From: an uncultured Sedimentitalea sp.
GTDB lineage: Bacteria > Pseudomonadota > Alphaproteobacteria > Rhodobacterales > Rhodobacteraceae
Length of the DNA: 64,000 bases
Direction: 5' to 3'
Assembly: GCA_947504115.1 (NCBI GenBank)
Contig: CANNGH010000004.1
Location: forward strand, 124,001-188,000
Part shown: positions 19,177-29,854 of the stretch, piece after piece
How the letters are laid out: each line of letters begins with the position of its first letter
How positions within the stretch are numbered: position 1 is the stretch's first letter
Notes under the pieces: model-generated
What the model was told of the DNA's origin: nothing
Database searches by the model: none
Seen by the model: only the letters and a program-made list of their open reading frames with translations
Program-made: the position numbers and the translations under genes

Positions 19177-19181
19177 ACGAT

Positions 19182-19550
19182 ATGTTCTCGCCGATCCCAT
19201 TCGATGAAAATGAGATGCGGCTAGCGATTCGATGGATCAAGAAAAATCGTGACAGGGGAAATGACCTGATCATCGGACACCCCGAGTCAGGAACTACACG
19301 TGAGGAAGTGCTATTTACGGCCAAACTTGGATACATTTTCATGACCTCCAAGATGCAGCTTGATGCAAGCTTCTTATATTTGAAACTTAACGCGGGGACT
19401 TCACTGTTTGGTAGTCGGAAAGCAGTTTATGCGTCTTTCCATGAAGGGCCTGTCGCAGATGGTTCATGGGAGCAGGGGCCGGTGTTTAAGTCATGGACTA
19501 TGGCATTTACTGCAATCGGAAATGTCTATCGAGGAGCAGGGTTCCGCTGA
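19182..19550 (+). CDS. Unidentified protein (122 aa) in AT-richer segment
   Basis: Not recognised. The product begins MFSPIPFDENEMRLAIRWIKK and continues with DLIIGHPESGTTREEVLF, LGYIFMTSKMQLDASFLYL and VYASFHEGPVADGSWEQGP. It is soluble-looking with no signal or membrane segment. Codon use is AT-rich (AGG, AGT, TTA, CTA) against strongly GC-biased flanks, which argues for recent acquisition. An in-frame ATG at 19134 is the alternative start. The intergenic tail downstream to 19807 holds no clear gene and ends in a terminator. Confidence 0.5.
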   Translation: MFSPIPFDENEMRLAIRWIKKNRDRGNDLIIGHPESGTTREEVLFTAKLGYIFMTSKMQLDASFLYLKLNAGTSLFGSRKAVYASFHEGPVADGSWEQGPVFKSWTMAFTAIGNVYRGAGFR

Positions 19551-19807
19551 TGTGGCCCGTGTGGCACGACGCGGCGAAATGGTTCGACCGTTTCAGTAGG
19601 GTCCCTCGCCTGCTCTCGGAACGCTGGGGCGTGCGGGTTTAGGACCATATGGGATCTCCTGTGGGCGCAGTGCAACACCACCAAAGCCGACTTTCGTTCA
19701 TCACGCAGCATCCAGAAATGTGGAGCTTGGAGCAGCCATTTCGGAACCCATGGCGCAGAAGAAGGCGCATCACAAAAAAGGAATGCGCCGGCTGGATTGT
19801 AGCGGAT

Positions 19808-19840
19808 AAGGGCCGGGTAAAGCCGGCCCTTATTATTGTT
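19808..19840 (+). terminator. Rho-independent terminator (+), also just beyond the helicase stop
   Basis: A perfect 9-bp stem AAGGGCCGG / CCGGCCCTT (19808-19816 and 19823-19831) with loop GTAAAG is followed on the plus strand by ATTATTGTTT. Polarity therefore suits a plus-strand transcript coming from the AT-rich segment. It also starts about ten bases beyond the stop of the minus-strand helicase, so it may act in both directions. Confidence 0.8.
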
Positions 19841-21121
19841 TCACGCCGCCGCTGACCTGCCTTGTCCGCCCGTGCCGCGTGCGGGACCGCGGCGGCGCGA
19901 GCGGCCCGGTTTTGCGGGGTTAGCCGCTCCACCACCACCGCCGCCGCCGCGCCGACCGCCGCCTCGGGATTTCTTCGGCTCCTCGATCACTTCCCACGGA
20001 CGCCCGGAGGCGACGGGGATGCTGAGGCCCATGGTCTTCTGGATCGCCTTGAACTCGCCCATCTCGTCGGGCGCGCAAAACGCGATCGCAGCCCCGTCCT
20101 TGCCGGCGCGCGCGGTGCGCCCGATCCGGTGCACGTAATTGTCCGGCACGTTGGGCAGGTCGAAATTGTAGACGTGTTTCACATCGGGAATATCCAGCCC
20201 ACGCGCCGCCACGTCGGTGGCCACCAGCACCCGGACATCGCCCGACTTGAACGCCGAGATCGCGCGATCACGCTGGCCCTGGCTCTTGTTGCCGTGGATC
20301 GAGGCAGTGGCGAAACCGGCCTTGTCCAGCGTCTTCATCAGCTTTTCCGACCCGTGCTTGGTGCGCCCGAAAACCAGCGCGCGCTCGTCCCGGTGCTTGT
20401 CCAGCAATTCGATCAGCAGGTTCACCTTCTCCGCCTTGGCGATGAAGTGCACCTCTTGCGTGACCTTGTCTGCAGCCTTGCCCGGGGGCGAGACCTCGAC
20501 CCGGATCGGACTGCGCAGGTAGGAATTGGCGATCTCGTTCATCTGCTTGGGCATGGTGGCAGAGAACAGCATCGTCTGGCGCTGCTCGGGCAGCATCGCG
20601 GCGATCTTGCGCAGCGCGTGGATGAATCCCATGTCCAGCATCTGATCGGCCTCGTCCAGCACCAGAAACGTGGTTTCGTCCAGCCGCAGCGCGCGCCGGT
20701 CCATCAGGTCGATCAGCCGTCCGGGCGTCGCCACCAGCAGGTCGGTGCCGCGCTCCAGCCGCTTGATCTGCGGGTTTATGGATTGTCCGCCCACGACCAT
20801 GTTGACCTTGAGCGGCGTGCCCTCGCAGAAATCGCGCAGGTTCTGGGCGATCTGCCCGGCCAGTTCGCGGGTCGGGGCCAGAACCAGACCGCGTACGGTT
20901 TTGGGTGCCGGCTTGCGCCCGGTTTCCAGCATCATCGCCATCAGCGGCAGGCCGAAGGCGGCGGTCTTGCCGGTGCCAGTCTGCGCCAGACCCAGCACGT
21001 CGCGCCCCTGCAGCGCATGCGGAATCGCATGCGACTGGATCGGGGTCGGTTCGGTCAGGCCCAGGGTTTTCAGCCGGGTAATCAGGTGGGCGGGAAGGCC
21101 CATCGTTTCGAAATCGCTCAA
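19841..21121 (-). CDS. DEAD-box ATP-dependent RNA helicase (RhlE-like)
   Basis: This unwinds RNA duplexes in ribosome assembly, RNA decay or cold adaptation. The 426-residue protein has all core motifs: GLTEPTPIQSHAI (Q motif), AQTGTGKTAAFGLPL (I), PTRELAGQI (Ia), VLDEADQML (II), SATMPKQM (III) and HRIGRTARAGKDG (VI). After the core comes a Gly/Arg-rich, basic low-complexity tail (about residues 375-426), typical of RhlE/RhlB-type RNA binding. The ATG at 21121 is preceded by AAGGATAAG. It has a long upstream gap (21122-21489), which suggests a long leader. Confidence 0.93.
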   Translation of the reverse strand: MSDFETMGLPAHLITRLKTLGLTEPTPIQSHAIPHALQGRDVLGLAQTGTGKTAAFGLPLMAMMLETGRKPAPKTVRGLVLAPTRELAGQIAQNLRDFCEGTPLKVNMVVGGQSINPQIKRLERGTDLLVATPGRLIDLMDRRALRLDETTFLVLDEADQMLDMGFIHALRKIAAMLPEQRQTMLFSATMPKQMNEIANSYLRSPIRVEVSPPGKAADKVTQEVHFIAKAEKVNLLIELLDKHRDERALVFGRTKHGSEKLMKTLDKAGFATASIHGNKSQGQRDRAISAFKSGDVRVLVATDVAARGLDIPDVKHVYNFDLPNVPDNYVHRIGRTARAGKDGAAIAFCAPDEMGEFKAIQKTMGLSIPVASGRPWEVIEEPKKSRGGGRRGGGGGGGAANPAKPGRSRRRGPARGTGGQGRSAAA

Positions 21122-21489
21122 ATCTTATCCTTTCGGGACTCGGCAAAACGCCGTCCCATGTCATGTCTGCCGCCATCAGCGGGCGGCTGTCGGGGGCGCG
21201 CGAACCTCGGGTCGGGTGGCGGAATGCCAACACGGACCGGCCCGGCGCTTTGGCCCCACGCGTGATTTTGGGAACATCCATCCTTGTCTTGCGGTCGGAC
21301 CCGTGTTCGGGCCGGGCGGGCGGAACCCGCCGTCTCTGTCCTGCTCACGCGGCAGAAGACAAGGCTTGACCGTCAGATGGAGGTATGGGGCGGCAATGTC
21401 AAGGATTTGTCGGCACGCGGCGGGCTTGGCCCCCGCGCCAGTCCGCGCTAAACCCGGTATCCGACCAGACGAAACGAGGGGGGACCGCC
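21122..21489. other. Gene-free divergent intergenic region
   Basis: This 368-base gap lies between the divergent helicase (-) and Fur-family (+) genes. I see no credible gene. A GC-rich hairpin (GGCGGG-CGGAA-CCCGCC) lies near 21316-21332 and would fall in the helicase 5' leader. Regulatory sequence for both genes is expected but not resolvable by eye. Confidence 0.5.
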
Positions 21490-21906
21490 ATGGCCGAGTC
21501 GATCATCGCCCGCTGCGAGGCCGCCGGGCTGCGCATGACCGACCAGCGCCGCACCATCGCACAGGTGCTGGGCGACAGCGACGATCACCCGGATGTGGAA
21601 CTGCTCCACGCCCGCGCCAGCGCGCTGGACGCCGGCATCTCGATCGCCACGGTCTATCGCACCGTCAAGCTGTTCGAGGAGGCCGGAATACTGGAACGGC
21701 TGGAATTCGGCGACGGGCGCGCCCGATACGAGGATGCCGAGCGCGATCACCACGACCACCTGATCGACATGACCACGGGCGCGGTGATCGAATTCGTCGA
21801 TCCCGAGATCGAGGCGCTGCAGGAGCGGATCGCCCGCAAGCTGGGCTATGAATTGCACGGCCACCGTCTGGAACTGTTCGGCGTTCCGATCAAGAAGCAG
21901 GGCTGA
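21490..21906 (+). CDS. Fur-family metal-responsive regulator (Fur/Mur-type)
   Basis: The 138-residue protein has an N-terminal winged helix (RCEAAGLRMTDQRRTIAQVLGDSDDHPDVELLHARA, ISIATVYRTVKLFEEAGILERLEFGDGRARYE). The dimerisation domain has the metal-site string RDHHDHLID and EFVDPEIEALQERIARKLGYEL. No C-terminal CxxC pair is present, so a structural zinc site of that kind is missing. In Rhodobacteraceae this type is often the manganese- or iron-responsive Fur/Mur; Irr is an alternative. The ATG at 21490 was chosen over an open upstream extension because it gives the normal family start. The EamA transporter follows 83 bases later. Confidence 0.85.
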   Translation: MAESIIARCEAAGLRMTDQRRTIAQVLGDSDDHPDVELLHARASALDAGISIATVYRTVKLFEEAGILERLEFGDGRARYEDAERDHHDHLIDMTTGAVIEFVDPEIEALQERIARKLGYELHGHRLELFGVPIKKQG

Positions 21907-21989
21907 CCAGCGCGCCTGCGGATTGCAGTTGCGGCAGGCGGTGAAATCGGCCAAGGCCGAAGCGTCATCGGCACGAGAGGGCGGCGAAC

Positions 21990-24211
<2,222 letters not shown>

Positions 24212-24219
24212 CAGGATCA

Positions 24220-24248
24220 CACCCGCCGCCCGATAAGAGCGGCGGGTG
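24220..24248. terminator. Stem-loop after enolase
   Basis: A stem CACCCGCCGC / GCGGCGGGTG with a nine-base loop (CCGATAAGA) lies nine bases after the eno stop and eight before the stop of the convergent lipoprotein gene. There is no clear T-run, so termination is plausible but not proven. Confidence 0.5.
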
Positions 24249-24256
24249 ATGTCGTG

Positions 24257-24532
24257 TTACGGGCAGGGCGCCTCGTAATAGGTGCCGTCGCCGCGCGCAT
24301 AGGCGCAGACGTTACGCTGGTTGTTTGTCGCAACCATGGTGCCCGCCGCAGCGCCACCCAAGGCGGCGATGGTCTTCCAGTTCTTGTTGGCGCCCAACGC
24401 GTCGGCCGCGATCAGCCCGGTTGCTGCGCCGCCCGCGACGCCGGCGACGGTGCGCTGATCCGTGGTCATGTTTTCGCAAGCGGTCAGAAACATCGCCGAT
24501 GCGCCGACGATGCCGATAATCGTTTTCTTCAT
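24257..24532 (-). CDS. Small glycine-zipper lipoprotein
   Basis: The 91-residue protein has a signal peptide with lipobox MFLTAC (Cys at about 19). A glycine-zipper-like hydrophobic stretch follows (VAGVAGGAATGLIAADALGA, AALGGAAAGTMVATNN), as in SlyB-type or Rickettsia 17-kDa-type surface lipoproteins. It ends with two Cys (NVCAYARGDGTYYEAPCP) that may form a disulfide. The ATG at 24532 follows GGAAGGATATAAT, a very good ribosome site; the longer upstream frame is not supported. An outer-membrane location is inferred; the function is unknown. Confidence 0.8.
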   Translation of the reverse strand: MKKTIIGIVGASAMFLTACENMTTDQRTVAGVAGGAATGLIAADALGANKNWKTIAALGGAAAGTMVATNNQRNVCAYARGDGTYYEAPCP

Positions 24533-24701
24533 ATTATATCCTTCCAGACTTTGTGTCATTTCAAGCGCCCGCACCCAAGGGGCTGGCCAGCGTCCGCAGC
24601 CTAGCAAATCCAAAGGCAAACGCAACGCAATGCTCTTCGGTTCCTGATGAGAGAGGATGTTCAGCTGGAAAAGGGCAGAAATCCGCCTTTTCCGCAATTG
24701 A

Positions 24702-25148
24702 TTACAGAACCCTGCTCATAGCGGCGAAATCGTCGCTTGGCGTGAACCTCGCCCTCGTGGCAAGGCGCATTGCAGCTTCGTTGCCTCTGTCGACTTGCAG
24801 ATGCAGCGCCTTCACCCCGGCATCGGCCAACGCGGCGGGCAAAGATGTCAGAACCTCGGTCGCGATGCCGCGCCTGCGCACGGCGCGACGCAGATAGATC
24901 TGGTCGATGCGCCCCTCCAGCCCGCCCCGTTCCAGCGACCAGCCAAAACTGACCACGATATAACCCATTGGCGCACGTGCCGGTCCGATCAGATAGATTG
25001 CACCGTGCGGTATGCCGTCAAGCAGCGGTGCCAAGGCCGCGTTGCGTTGGTCTTCATCGCGGATCAGGCCGGCTTCGTCGTCAAAACCTTTGACGAGGGC
25101 GGTGAGACGCTCAAGATCTTCCGGTCTGGCTAGGTGAAGCGCGCTCAT
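24702..25148 (-). CDS. GNAT-family N-acetyltransferase
   Basis: This 148-residue acetyltransferase uses acetyl-CoA; the substrate is unknown. The GNAT core is visible: PMGYIVVSFGWS (beta-4 area), GRIDQIYLRRAVRRRGIATEVLTSL (motif A, with R-R-R-G-I-A in place of the common Q-x-x-G-x-G/A pyrophosphate loop), and ALHLQVDRGNEAAMRLATRARFTPSDDF (motif B). The ATG at 25148 overlaps the stop of the nucleoside-hydrolase-like fragment upstream, so it may be translated from that remnant's ribosome site. Confidence 0.85.
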   Translation of the reverse strand: MSALHLARPEDLERLTALVKGFDDEAGLIRDEDQRNAALAPLLDGIPHGAIYLIGPARAPMGYIVVSFGWSLERGGLEGRIDQIYLRRAVRRRGIATEVLTSLPAALADAGVKALHLQVDRGNEAAMRLATRARFTPSDDFAAMSRVL

Positions 25149-25228
25149 ATCCGGGTCGCCGCCCGGATGAGGGTAACGGCGTAATCCTGTCCGGGATTGG
25201 TGTCGATGATGATCTTGTGCGCGCCCAT
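25145..25228 (-). pseudogene. Remnant of a nucleoside hydrolase gene (N-terminal 27 codons)
   Basis: A 27-codon frame with a good ribosome site (AGGACGGTC-ATG) encodes MGAHKIIIDTNPGQDYAV and stops at the GNAT start. It resembles the N-terminus of inosine/uridine-preferring nucleoside hydrolases, whose calcium site is a DTDPGxDDA motif. Here the motif is degraded (DTN, QDY), and nothing of the remaining roughly 300-residue enzyme follows. A deletion that joined this start to the GNAT gene is the simplest reading; it could also act as a leader peptide. Confidence 0.55.
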
Positions 25229-25286
25229 GACCGTCCTGTTCTACCTGTGGTGTCGATTGTGCGGCGCAACGTGACGGGGGTGACGG

Positions 25287-26126
25287 TCAATGTCCAGAAG
25301 CGGATTCCCGCCGTGCTTTCTCGGCTGCTTTCACCGCATCCCACAAGGCATCCATCTCGGCCAGATCGCTTTGATCGGCAGTTTTTCCGCGCTCGGCAAG
25401 CCGCGCCTCGACACCTTGGAACCGGCGGGTGAACTTGGCATTGGCGCGGCGCAGTGCTGCTTCGGGGTCAAGGCCGAGGTGGCGGCCCAGATTTGCCATG
25501 ACGAACAGCAGGTCGCCATATTCCTCTTCGATGTGATCCTTGTCGCCATCCAACTGCGCCTGCGCGAGTTCACCGGCTTCTTCGGTGATCTTGTCCAGCA
25601 CATGGCTGGCATCCGGCCAATCGAACCCTACCCGCGCCGCACGCTTTTGCAACTTGGCCGCGCGCAGCAGGGCGGGCAGGCCGATGGCGACACCGTCCAG
25701 CGCGCCTTTCTGCGCCTCGCGGGCACGCTCGGCCGCCTTGATCGCCTCCCAGTCGCGGGTCTGTTGTTCCGCCGATTTGTCGCGCGATTCCTCGCCGAAG
25801 ACATGCGGATGACGCGCCACCATCTTGTCGGAAATGCCGCGCACCACCGCGGCGAAATCGAACATTCCGGCTTCGTCGGCCATCTGCGCGTGATAGACCG
25901 ACTGAAGCAGCAGGTCGCCCAGTTCGCCCTCCAACTCGTCCCAGGCCCGCCGCTCGATGGCGTCGGCGACCTCATACGCCTCTTCGATGGTGTAGGGCGC
26001 GATGCTGGCGAAATCCTGCTCAACGTCCCAAGGGCAGCCATGCACAGGATCACGCAGGGCGCGCATGATCGCCAGCAGCCGGTCGATACCGGCCTCCGGA
26101 TCGTGGATCAGCGGGTCATCGGGCAT
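25287..26126 (-). CDS. mazG: Nucleoside triphosphate pyrophosphohydrolase MazG
   Basis: MazG hydrolyses (d)NTPs to monophosphates, a house-cleaning and stringent-response-linked activity. The 279-residue product carries two MazG folds. The first has CPWDVEQDFASIAPYTIEEAYEVADAIE and ELEGELGDLLLQSVYHAQMA. The second has FDWPDASHVLDKITEEAGELAQAQL and IEEEYGDLLFVMANLGRHLG, with the Mg-binding EExxE/ExxD residues intact in both. The ATG at 26126 (MPDDPLIHDPEAG) was chosen over the open frame upstream. It is divergent from the M20 hydrolase with 62 bases between the starts. Confidence 0.95.
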   Translation of the reverse strand: MPDDPLIHDPEAGIDRLLAIMRALRDPVHGCPWDVEQDFASIAPYTIEEAYEVADAIERRAWDELEGELGDLLLQSVYHAQMADEAGMFDFAAVVRGISDKMVARHPHVFGEESRDKSAEQQTRDWEAIKAAERAREAQKGALDGVAIGLPALLRAAKLQKRAARVGFDWPDASHVLDKITEEAGELAQAQLDGDKDHIEEEYGDLLFVMANLGRHLGLDPEAALRRANAKFTRRFQGVEARLAERGKTADQSDLAEMDALWDAVKAAEKARRESASGH

Positions 26127-26188
26127 TGCCTTGGCCTTCCGGAAAATGTCAGATGCACCCAAACCCACCCAAGCGCAGGAGTCCACCC

Positions 26189-27352
26189 ATGGCCGTGGTC
26201 AACCGTATTGCCGATTATGCCGATGACATGACCGCATGGCGGCGGCATCTGCATACAATCCCGGAACTTGGGTTCGATTGTCCGCTGACGGCCGCGTTCA
26301 TCGCCGAGCGCCTGCGCGAATTCGGCGTGGACGAGGTGCACGAAGGCATCGCGAAAACCGGCATCGTCGCGATCATCAACGGGCAGGGCGCAGGGCCGAC
26401 CATCGGCCTGCGCGCGGATTTCGACGGCCTGCCGATCACCGAACAGACCGGGCTGGAGCATGCCAGCCGCCATCCGGGTCAAATGCATGCCTGCGGCCAT
26501 GACGGGCATACCACCATGCTGCTGGGCGCCGCGCGCTATCTGGCCGAGACGCGCAATTTCGCCGGGCGCGTCGCGCTGATCTTCCAGCCCGCCGAAGAGG
26601 CCGGCGGCGGTGCCGGTGTCATGGTGGACGAGGGCATCATGGAGCGGTTCGACATCGGCGAGGTCTATGCGCTGCACAACGAACCCGGTGAGCCCGAAGG
26701 CACGTTCCTGACCACGCCCGGACCGATCATGGCGGCGGTCGGCATCTTTCGCATCGATATCAACGGGCAGGGCGGGCATGGGGCCATGCCGCATGAAACC
26801 CGCGATCCGGTCATGGCGGCCTGTGGCATCGCGCAGGCGCTTCAGACCATCGTCAGCCGCAACAACAACGCGCTGGACGATCTGGTGCTGTCGGTGACCC
26901 AGATCCACGCCGGGACCGTGGATAATGTCATTCCCGCGCATGCCTGGCTGAACGGCACCGTGCGCACCTTTGATTCGGACGTGCAGGAGATGGTGCGCAC
27001 ACGGATGGAGCAGATCGTCGCCGGGCAGGCGGCAGCCTATGGTGTCAGCGCCGAACTGACATTTACCACGACCTATCCGGCGACCGTGAATACCGCCGAG
27101 AAAACCGATCTCGCCGCCGATGTCGCGCGCGAGATCGCCGGTGCGGACCGGGTCACCACCGACACGCCGCGCCATATGGGGGCCGAGGATTTCTCTTACA
27201 TGCTGAACGCGCGGCCCGGCGCCTATCTGTTCCTCGGGCAGGGCGAGAGCGCCGGGCTGCACCACCCGGAATACGAATTCAACGATGCGATCGCGCCGGT
27301 GGGGGCGTCGTTCTTTGCGCGGCTGGTCGAGCGCGCGCAGCCGGTCGGCTAA
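26189..27352 (+). CDS. M20-family amidohydrolase (hippurate hydrolase / N-acyl amino-acid amidase type)
   Basis: This zinc-dependent hydrolase removes acyl groups from N-acyl amino acids (HipO/AbgB/IAA-amidohydrolase group). The 387-residue product has WRRHLHTIPELGFD near residue 18, the metal site MHACGHDGHTTMLLG near 100, and FQPAEEAGGGAGVM with the catalytic Glu. The dimerisation-domain string GGHGAMPHETRDPVMAAC and the final metal His region HHPEYEFND are also present. The ATG at 26189 follows GCAGGAG. Agmatinase follows 18 bases later on the same strand, so the two probably form an operon for nitrogen-compound catabolism (inference). Confidence 0.92.
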   Translation: MAVVNRIADYADDMTAWRRHLHTIPELGFDCPLTAAFIAERLREFGVDEVHEGIAKTGIVAIINGQGAGPTIGLRADFDGLPITEQTGLEHASRHPGQMHACGHDGHTTMLLGAARYLAETRNFAGRVALIFQPAEEAGGGAGVMVDEGIMERFDIGEVYALHNEPGEPEGTFLTTPGPIMAAVGIFRIDINGQGGHGAMPHETRDPVMAACGIAQALQTIVSRNNNALDDLVLSVTQIHAGTVDNVIPAHAWLNGTVRTFDSDVQEMVRTRMEQIVAGQAAAYGVSAELTFTTTYPATVNTAEKTDLAADVAREIAGADRVTTDTPRHMGAEDFSYMLNARPGAYLFLGQGESAGLHHPEYEFNDAIAPVGASFFARLVERAQPVG

Positions 27353-27370
27353 TTCGAAAAGGGGCGAAAC

Positions 27371-28333
27371 ATGGCCTTGGAAGATGCGAAACATCAGGTG
27401 GATCAGGCGTTTACCCGCGACGATCTGCGCGGGCTGTCCTTTGAAAATGCCTTTGGTGGTGCGACCTCGTTCCTGCGCCGCCGCTATAGCAAGGATCTGA
27501 GCGGCGTCGATGTGGCTGTGACCGGCATCCCCTTCGATCAGGCGGTGACCAACCGCCCCGGCACGCGCCTGGGCCCGCGCGCGATCCGCGAGGCCAGCAC
27601 GCTGCAGCCCTTCGATCCGCCTTATGGCTGGCCCCTCGATGTGCTGAGCGATCTGGCCATCGTCGATTATGGCGACATGGCGTTCGATTATGCCGACATC
27701 CCGGCCTTTCCGGACCGCGTGACCGATCATATCCGCACCATTCTGGAGGCCGGCGCGGCCAGCGTCACGCTGGGCGGCGATCACTATATCAGCTTTCCGA
27801 TCCTGCGCGCCTATGCCGAGAAATTCGGCCCCCTCGCGTTGTTGCAGTTCGACGCCCATACCGACACCTGGCCCGACGACGACATGGCGCGGGTGGATCA
27901 CGGCACGATGTTCTACAAGGCGGTGAAATCGGGATTGATCGATCCGGCACGCTCGGTCCAGGTGGGGATCAGGACGACGAATCCGGACACGCTGGGCGTC
28001 AACGTGATCGACGCGCGGCAGGTGCACGAGCAGGGGCCGGTGGCGGTCGCGAAACGGATTCGCGACATTCTGGGCGATCATCCCACCTACTTGACCTTCG
28101 ACATCGACGCGCTCGATCCCGCCTATGCGCCCGGAACCGGAACGCCGGTCTGGGGTGGGCTGAGCTCGGCGCAGGCGGCTATCATGCTGCGCGACATCGC
28201 CGGGATAAACCTCAGGGGCGGCGACGTGGTCGAGGTTTCGCCCCCCTACGATCCGACCGGCGCGACAGCGGTGGCAGGCGCCCATGTCGCGACCGAAATC
28301 CTCTGCCTGCTGGGCTACAGGAGCCGCCAATGA
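27371..28333 (+). CDS. speB: Agmatinase (ureohydrolase family)
   Basis: It hydrolyses agmatine to putrescine and urea; a related guanidino substrate cannot be excluded. The 320-residue enzyme has all Mn-binding signatures: VTLGGDHYISFP near 135, LLQFDAHTDTW near 157 and LTFDIDALDPAYAPGTGTP near 240. The N-terminal RPGTRLGPRAIREAS is also typical. The stop overlaps the start of the DUF1499 gene by four bases. The upstream M20 hydrolase shares the strand. Confidence 0.92.
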   Translation: MALEDAKHQVDQAFTRDDLRGLSFENAFGGATSFLRRRYSKDLSGVDVAVTGIPFDQAVTNRPGTRLGPRAIREASTLQPFDPPYGWPLDVLSDLAIVDYGDMAFDYADIPAFPDRVTDHIRTILEAGAASVTLGGDHYISFPILRAYAEKFGPLALLQFDAHTDTWPDDDMARVDHGTMFYKAVKSGLIDPARSVQVGIRTTNPDTLGVNVIDARQVHEQGPVAVAKRIRDILGDHPTYLTFDIDALDPAYAPGTGTPVWGGLSSAQAAIMLRDIAGINLRGGDVVEVSPPYDPTGATAVAGAHVATEILCLLGYRSRQ

Positions 28334-28767
28334 GGTGGGCCATCATGATATTCTGGATCGTTCTGGCGTTGGTCGCGGCGGGAATCGCCTATATCCGCCT
28401 CGCGCCCAGCGATCTGGAGCAGTGGCATGCGATGCCGGCGTTTCAAAGCGACAGCGATTTCGAGAACGGTGCGAACCGCGTTGTCGAAACCGGCCCCGAC
28501 GGTCTGGCATTGCTGGCCGAAGTGGCCAAGGCGGCACCACGCACGCGTCTTCTGGCGGGCAGTCCGGCACATGACAAGATGACGTGGATCACCCGCACGA
28601 AATGGATCGGCTTTCCCGATTACACGACGGCGGTGCAGGACGGCGACATCCTGCGCATCCATGCCCGTTCGCGCTTTGGCAAGTCCGATATGGGCGTGAA
28701 CCGCGCGCATGTGGACGACTGGATTGCCGAACTGAAGCAACGCGAGGGCCGCACCGGTTCCCCTTGA
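28330..28767 (+). CDS. DUF1499 membrane-anchored protein
   Basis: This 145-residue protein has one N-terminal transmembrane or signal-anchor segment ([20 protein letters not shown]). A DUF1499-type periplasmic domain follows: [45 protein letters not shown]. The function of the family is unknown. The ATG at 28330 overlaps the agmatinase stop, so translation is coupled; prfA follows 31 bases after its stop. Confidence 0.8.
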   Translation: MRWAIMIFWIVLALVAAGIAYIRLAPSDLEQWHAMPAFQSDSDFENGANRVVETGPDGLALLAEVAKAAPRTRLLAGSPAHDKMTWITRTKWIGFPDYTTAVQDGDILRIHARSRFGKSDMGVNRAHVDDWIAELKQREGRTGSP

Positions 28768-28798
28768 CCGGGGCGCCGCGATATCGGACACCGCGCGC

Positions 28799-29854
28799 AT
28801 GGTCCCCGAAGAACGCCTGGAACAGATCACGCAGAGATTCCAATATCTCGAGGCCGTCATGGCCGATGGCAGCCGCGCGGGCGATATCGCGGCGCTGGGG
28901 CGCGAATATTCCGAACTGCGCCCCGTGGTGGAACAGATCGCGCTCTGGCGCGCGCTGCGTCGCCAGATGGACGAGGCAAGCGCGCTGTTGGACGACCCCG
29001 ACATGCGCGCGTTGGCCGAGGACGAACTGGCCGAACTGCGCAAACGCGTGCCGCAGGTCGAGCAGGACCTGCAACTGGCCCTGCTGCCCCGCGACGAGGC
29101 CGATACCCGCCCCGCGATCCTGGAAATCCGTCCCGGCACCGGCGGCGACGAGGCGGCGCTGTTCGCCGCCGACCTGTTGCGGATGTATCAGCGTTACGCC
29201 GAAACCCGCGGCTGGGGGTTCGACATGGTGGAACAGCAGGATACCGAACTTGGCGGCATCAAGGAGGTCGTGGCCCGCATTCAGGGCGACAACGTCTTTG
29301 GCCGCTTGAAATACGAAAGCGGTGTGCATCGCGTGCAGCGCGTGCCCAGCACCGAAAGCGGCGGGCGCATCCACACCTCGGCCGCGACCGTGGCGGTCCT
29401 GCCCGAGGCCGAGGATGTCGATATCGCCATCGACCCGAACGATCTGCGCATCGACACAATGCGCAGTTCCGGCGCGGGCGGTCAGCATGTGAACACCACC
29501 GATTCGGCGGTGCGCATCACCCATCTGCCCAGCGGCATCGTCGTGACCAGTTCCGAGAAATCCCAGCACCGCAACCGCGAGATCGCCATGCAGGTGCTGA
29601 AATCGCGCCTTTTCGACATGGAGCGTCAGCGCATGCACAGCGAACGCAGCGCCTCGCGCGCCGCGCAGGTGGGCAGCGGCGACCGCTCGGAACGCATCCG
29701 CACCTATAACTTTCCGCAAGGGCGCATGACCGATCACCGCATCAACCTGACCCTCTACAAGCTGGATCAAGTGATGGCCGGCGATCTGGACGAAGTGATC
29801 GACGCGCTCGCCGCCGATGCCCAGGCCCGCCTGCTGGCCGAGATGGGCGCATGA
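28799..29854 (+). CDS. prfA: Peptide chain release factor 1
   Basis: RF1 recognises UAA and UAG and triggers peptide release. The 351-residue protein has the stop-codon recognition region [18 protein letters not shown] (PxT as PST) and the catalytic GGQ in [25 protein letters not shown]. The C-terminal [22 protein letters not shown] is typical. Its GGQ glutamine is the target of PrmC, encoded directly downstream with a four-base ATGA overlap. Confidence 0.98.
   Translation: MVPEERLEQITQRFQYLEAVMADGSRAGDIAALGREYSELRPVVEQIALWRALRRQMDEASALLDDPDMRALAEDELAELRKRVPQVEQDLQLALLPRDEADTRPAILEIRPGTGGDEAALFAADLLRMYQRYAETRGWGFDMVEQQDTELGGIKEVVARIQGDNVFGRLKYESGVHRVQRVPSTESGGRIHTSAATVAVLPEAEDVDIAIDPNDLRIDTMRSSGAGGQHVNTTDSAVRITHLPSGIVVTSSEKSQHRNREIAMQVLKSRLFDMERQRMHSERSASRAAQVGSGDRSERIRTYNFPQGRMTDHRINLTLYKLDQVMAGDLDEVIDALAADAQARLLAEMGA

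Noticed and set aside
26108-28330. 740-codon minus-strand frame
   Set aside because: Antisense of the M20 hydrolase and agmatinase genes, both of which have intact motifs and good starts on the plus strand.
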